From: JBKBMT01 sp046295655
Lineage (GTDB): Bacteria > Pseudomonadota > Alphaproteobacteria > Rhodobacterales > Rhodobacteraceae
Length of the DNA stretch: 15,326 nt
Direction of reading: 5' to 3'
Assembly (NCBI GenBank): GCA_046295655.1
Contig: JBKBMT010000060.1
Span: 1 to 15,326, forward strand
Shown here one piece after another: positions 13,435 through 15,326 of the stretch. Position numbers and translations under genes: made by a program. Under the pieces are notes generated by a model, which was not told the origin of the DNA, searched no databases, and was given only the letters and a program-made list of their open reading frames with translations. Position 1 is the first letter of the stretch. Each line of letters starts with the position of its first letter.

Positions 13435-15063
13435 ATGGCCCTGACGACGCAGACCGCCGGCCCCTTCGACGACCAGAAACCCGGAACATCGGGGCTTCGC
13501 AAGCGGACCCGGCGGTTCATGGAGCCGGACTATCTGGACTGTTTCGCCCAGGCGATCCTCGATGCGACCGGCGCCGAGGGGCGGGTGCTGGTTCTGGGCG
13601 GCGACGGGCGGTTCTTCGCCCGCGAGGCGGCCGAGCGGATCCTGCGGATCTGCGCCGGCAACGGCGTGGCGCGCGTGATCGTGGGGCGTGGGGCGATCCT
13701 GTCCACCCCGGCGGCATCGCATCTGGTCCGGCTGCACGGGGCGGATGGCGGGATCGTGCTGTCGGCCAGCCACAACCCCGGCGGGCTGACGGGCGACTTC
13801 GGGGTCAAGTACAACATCGCGAACGGCGGGCCGGCGCCAGAGGCGGTGACGGCGGCGATCCATGCCGCCAGCCGGCGCGTGACCCGGGTGCGGATCGAGG
13901 ACGGGCCGCTGCCCGATCTCGACCGGACGGGAACCTTCGCGCTTGGCGGGATGGCGGTGCAGGTCGTCGATCCCGTGACCGATTATGCGGAACTGATGTC
14001 GCGCCTGTTCGACTTCGATTCGATCCGGGCGCTGGCCGCAGGCGGCTTCCGGCTGCGGTTCGATGCGATGAATGCCGTGACCGGCCCCTATGCGGTGGAG
14101 ATCCTCGAACGGCGGCTCGGGTTTGCGGAAGGGTCGGTGGTCAATGCCGTGCCGCTGCCCGATTTCGGCGGGCTGCATCCCGACCCGAACCCGACCTGGG
14201 CGCGCGATCTCTGGGATCTGATGATGGGACCCGATGCGCCCGATCTGGGCGCGGCCTCGGACGGCGACGGCGACCGGAACATGATCCTCGGCCCCGGGAC
14301 CTATGTCTCGCCCTCCGACAGTCTTGCGGTGCTCGCGGCCAATGCGCGGCTGATCCCGGCCCACGCGGCGGGTCTGTCCGGGGTGGCGCGATCGATGCCG
14401 ACCTCGGCCGCGGTGGACCGGGTGGCCGCACATCTGGACATTCCCTGCCACGAGACGCCGACGGGGTGGAAGTTCTTCGGCACCCTGCTCGATGCCGGAC
14501 GGGTGAGCCTGTGCGGCGAGGAGAGTTTCGGGACCGGCGCCGACCATGTGCGCGAGAAGGACGGGCTCTGGGCCGTGCTGGCCTGGCTCAACATTCTCGC
14601 CGCGCGGCAGGCCGGCGTCGCCGAGGTGCTGGCCACGCACTGGCGCCGGTTCGGCCGCAACTTCTACAGCCGGCACGATTACGAGGCGCTTCCGCTGGCC
14701 GAGGCCGCGGCGGTGATGGACCGCCTGCGCGGGGCGCTGCCCGGCCTGCCCGGCACCGTCGTTGCCGGCATGACTGTGGCGGGGGCGGACGATTTCGCCT
14801 ACCGCGACCCGGTGGACGGGTCCGAGACCACGGGGCAGGGGCTGCGGGTGCTGTTCGAGGGCGGGGCGCGGATCGTGCTGCGCCTGTCCGGCACCGGGAC
14901 CGAGGGCGCGACGCTGCGGCTCTATCTCGACTGGCCCGAGGACGACCCCGACCGGTTCGACCTTCCGGTGGCCGATGTCCTGGCGCCGCTGGTGCGCGCC
15001 GCCGAGAGCTTGGCGGGCATCGCCGCGATCACCGGTCGCCCGGCCCCGGACGTGGTGACATGA
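13435..15063 (+). CDS. pgm: Phosphoglucomutase (alpha-D-glucose-phosphate specific)
   Basis: Interconverts glucose-6-phosphate and glucose-1-phosphate in the cytoplasm, linking central metabolism to glycogen and UDP-glucose. The 542-aa length and motifs fit the PGM1-type enzyme: GPFDDQKPGTSGLRKR at the N-terminus, phosphoserine loop SASHNPGG (Ser112), metal-binding DGDGDR (276-281), sugar-binding GEESFG (361-366) and the phosphate-binding RLSGTGTEGATLR (483-495). The start matches the family; the Shine-Dalgarno is weak (GGTGA). It follows the membrane protein gene by 70 nt on the same strand, but a functional link with that operon is not apparent. It supplies precursor for the nucleotide sugars used by the epimerase upstream. 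Confidence 0.97.
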   Translation: MALTTQTAGPFDDQKPGTSGLRKRTRRFMEPDYLDCFAQAILDATGAEGRVLVLGGDGRFFAREAAERILRICAGNGVARVIVGRGAILSTPAASHLVRLHGADGGIVLSASHNPGGLTGDFGVKYNIANGGPAPEAVTAAIHAASRRVTRVRIEDGPLPDLDRTGTFALGGMAVQVVDPVTDYAELMSRLFDFDSIRALAAGGFRLRFDAMNAVTGPYAVEILERRLGFAEGSVVNAVPLPDFGGLHPDPNPTWARDLWDLMMGPDAPDLGAASDGDGDRNMILGPGTYVSPSDSLAVLAANARLIPAHAAGLSGVARSMPTSAAVDRVAAHLDIPCHETPTGWKFFGTLLDAGRVSLCGEESFGTGADHVREKDGLWAVLAWLNILAARQAGVAEVLATHWRRFGRNFYSRHDYEALPLAEAAAVMDRLRGALPGLPGTVVAGMTVAGADDFAYRDPVDGSETTGQGLRVLFEGGARIVLRLSGTGTEGATLRLYLDWPEDDPDRFDLPVADVLAPLVRAAESLAGIAAITGRPAPDVVT

Positions 15064-15093
15064 CGGGGCGGCGATGCACGACCCGATACGGTA

Positions 15094-15326
15094 TCAGAGA
15101 CGGGCGAGCACCGCCTCGACTGCCGCTTCGGCGGTGATCCCGAACTCCGTGTAAAGCCGTTCCGCCGGAGCCGAAGCGCCAAAGCCCGTCATCCCGACGA
15201 ATCCGGCCTTCGCCTCGCGCCCGCCCTCGCCCAGCAGCCATCGGTCCCAGGGCTGGCGCACGGCCGCCTCGATGGCCACCCGGACCGGCCCCGGTGGCAG
15301 GACCTTGCGCCGGTAGGCCGCGTCCT
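15094..15326 (-). CDS. tkt: Transketolase, C-terminal part (gene runs off the right edge)
   Basis: The last 77 codons are present. They read AAYRRKVLPPGPVRVAIEA, RQPWDRWLLGEGG, then GFVGMTGFGASAPAERLY and TEFGITAEA, the characteristic C-terminal domain of thiamine-diphosphate transketolase. The enzyme moves two-carbon units between sugar phosphates in the pentose phosphate pathway (and the Calvin cycle if present; whether this is a cbbT copy cannot be told). The frame is open to the window edge. It is convergent with pgm, with 30 nt between the stops; a short GATAC-G-GTATC dyad lies there but has no T-run. Confidence 0.95.
   Translation of the reverse strand, partial: DAAYRRKVLPPGPVRVAIEAAVRQPWDRWLLGEGGREAKAGFVGMTGFGASAPAERLYTEFGITAEAAVEAVLARL

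Noticed and set aside
11562..13520. A 652-codon minus-strand frame across the SQR-like operon
   Set aside because: It is antisense to genes with intact catalytic motifs; the product is low-complexity Arg/Gly/His.
15064..15093. Intrinsic terminator between pgm and transketolase
   Set aside because: Only a 5-bp GATAC/GTATC dyad with a 1-nt centre is present, with no T-run on either strand.

Overview
The window is high-GC DNA (strong G/C preference at third codon positions, long antisense shadow frames) from an alphaproteobacterium, most likely a member of the Rhodobacteraceae. The evidence is the style of the proteins: a Methylobacterium-FDH1-like formate dehydrogenase, a TDT transporter starting RRTPPAIFPP, a DUF5368-like membrane protein and a transketolase C-terminus. 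It looks like ordinary chromosome. I see no insertion sequence, phage gene, CRISPR array, tRNA or rRNA, and no gap over 300 bases without a gene.

Layout. Positions 1-5184 run on the minus strand: ydhR, then fdhB (a NuoE-NuoF fusion), then fdhA (the molybdenum/tungsten catalytic subunit), then the first 16 codons of a gene resembling trpC. Between fdhB and fdhA lies a 49-codon reading frame whose start overlaps the fdhB stop and whose end overlaps the fdhA start; it contains an in-frame 18-bp tandem repeat. From 5334 the plus strand carries a TehA/TDT-type transporter, guaB (IMP dehydrogenase), a UDP-glucuronate 4-epimerase-like gene joined to guaB by a 1-nt overlap, and a membrane-bound WbpM/CapD-type nucleotide-sugar 4,6-dehydratase. 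At 11103-13364 an NsrR-like Rrf2 regulator diverges from a two-gene operon: a Tat-signal-bearing sulfide:quinone oxidoreductase-like flavoprotein and a three-helix membrane protein. The plus strand ends with phosphoglucomutase (pgm), convergent with the C-terminus of transketolase on the minus strand.

How the genes work together. FdhA and FdhB should form a soluble cytoplasmic enzyme oxidising formate to CO2 with NAD+. pgm, the epimerase and the dehydratase supply nucleotide sugars for surface polysaccharide; guaB serves GTP synthesis.

The most interesting block is 11103-13364. The regulator has the Cys spacing of an Fe-S NsrR protein. The 126-bp divergent region holds three separate dyads: a perfect FNR/NNR-type box, a TCGCAT-N6-ATGCGA dyad just upstream of a -10-like sequence, and a perfect 7-bp dyad near the regulator start. 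The flavoprotein's only two cysteines lie in the two conserved type II SQR motifs, yet it has a twin-arginine signal, which known SQRs do not normally have. My inference is a low-oxygen or NO-responsive periplasmic sulfide, persulfide or thiol oxidation module.
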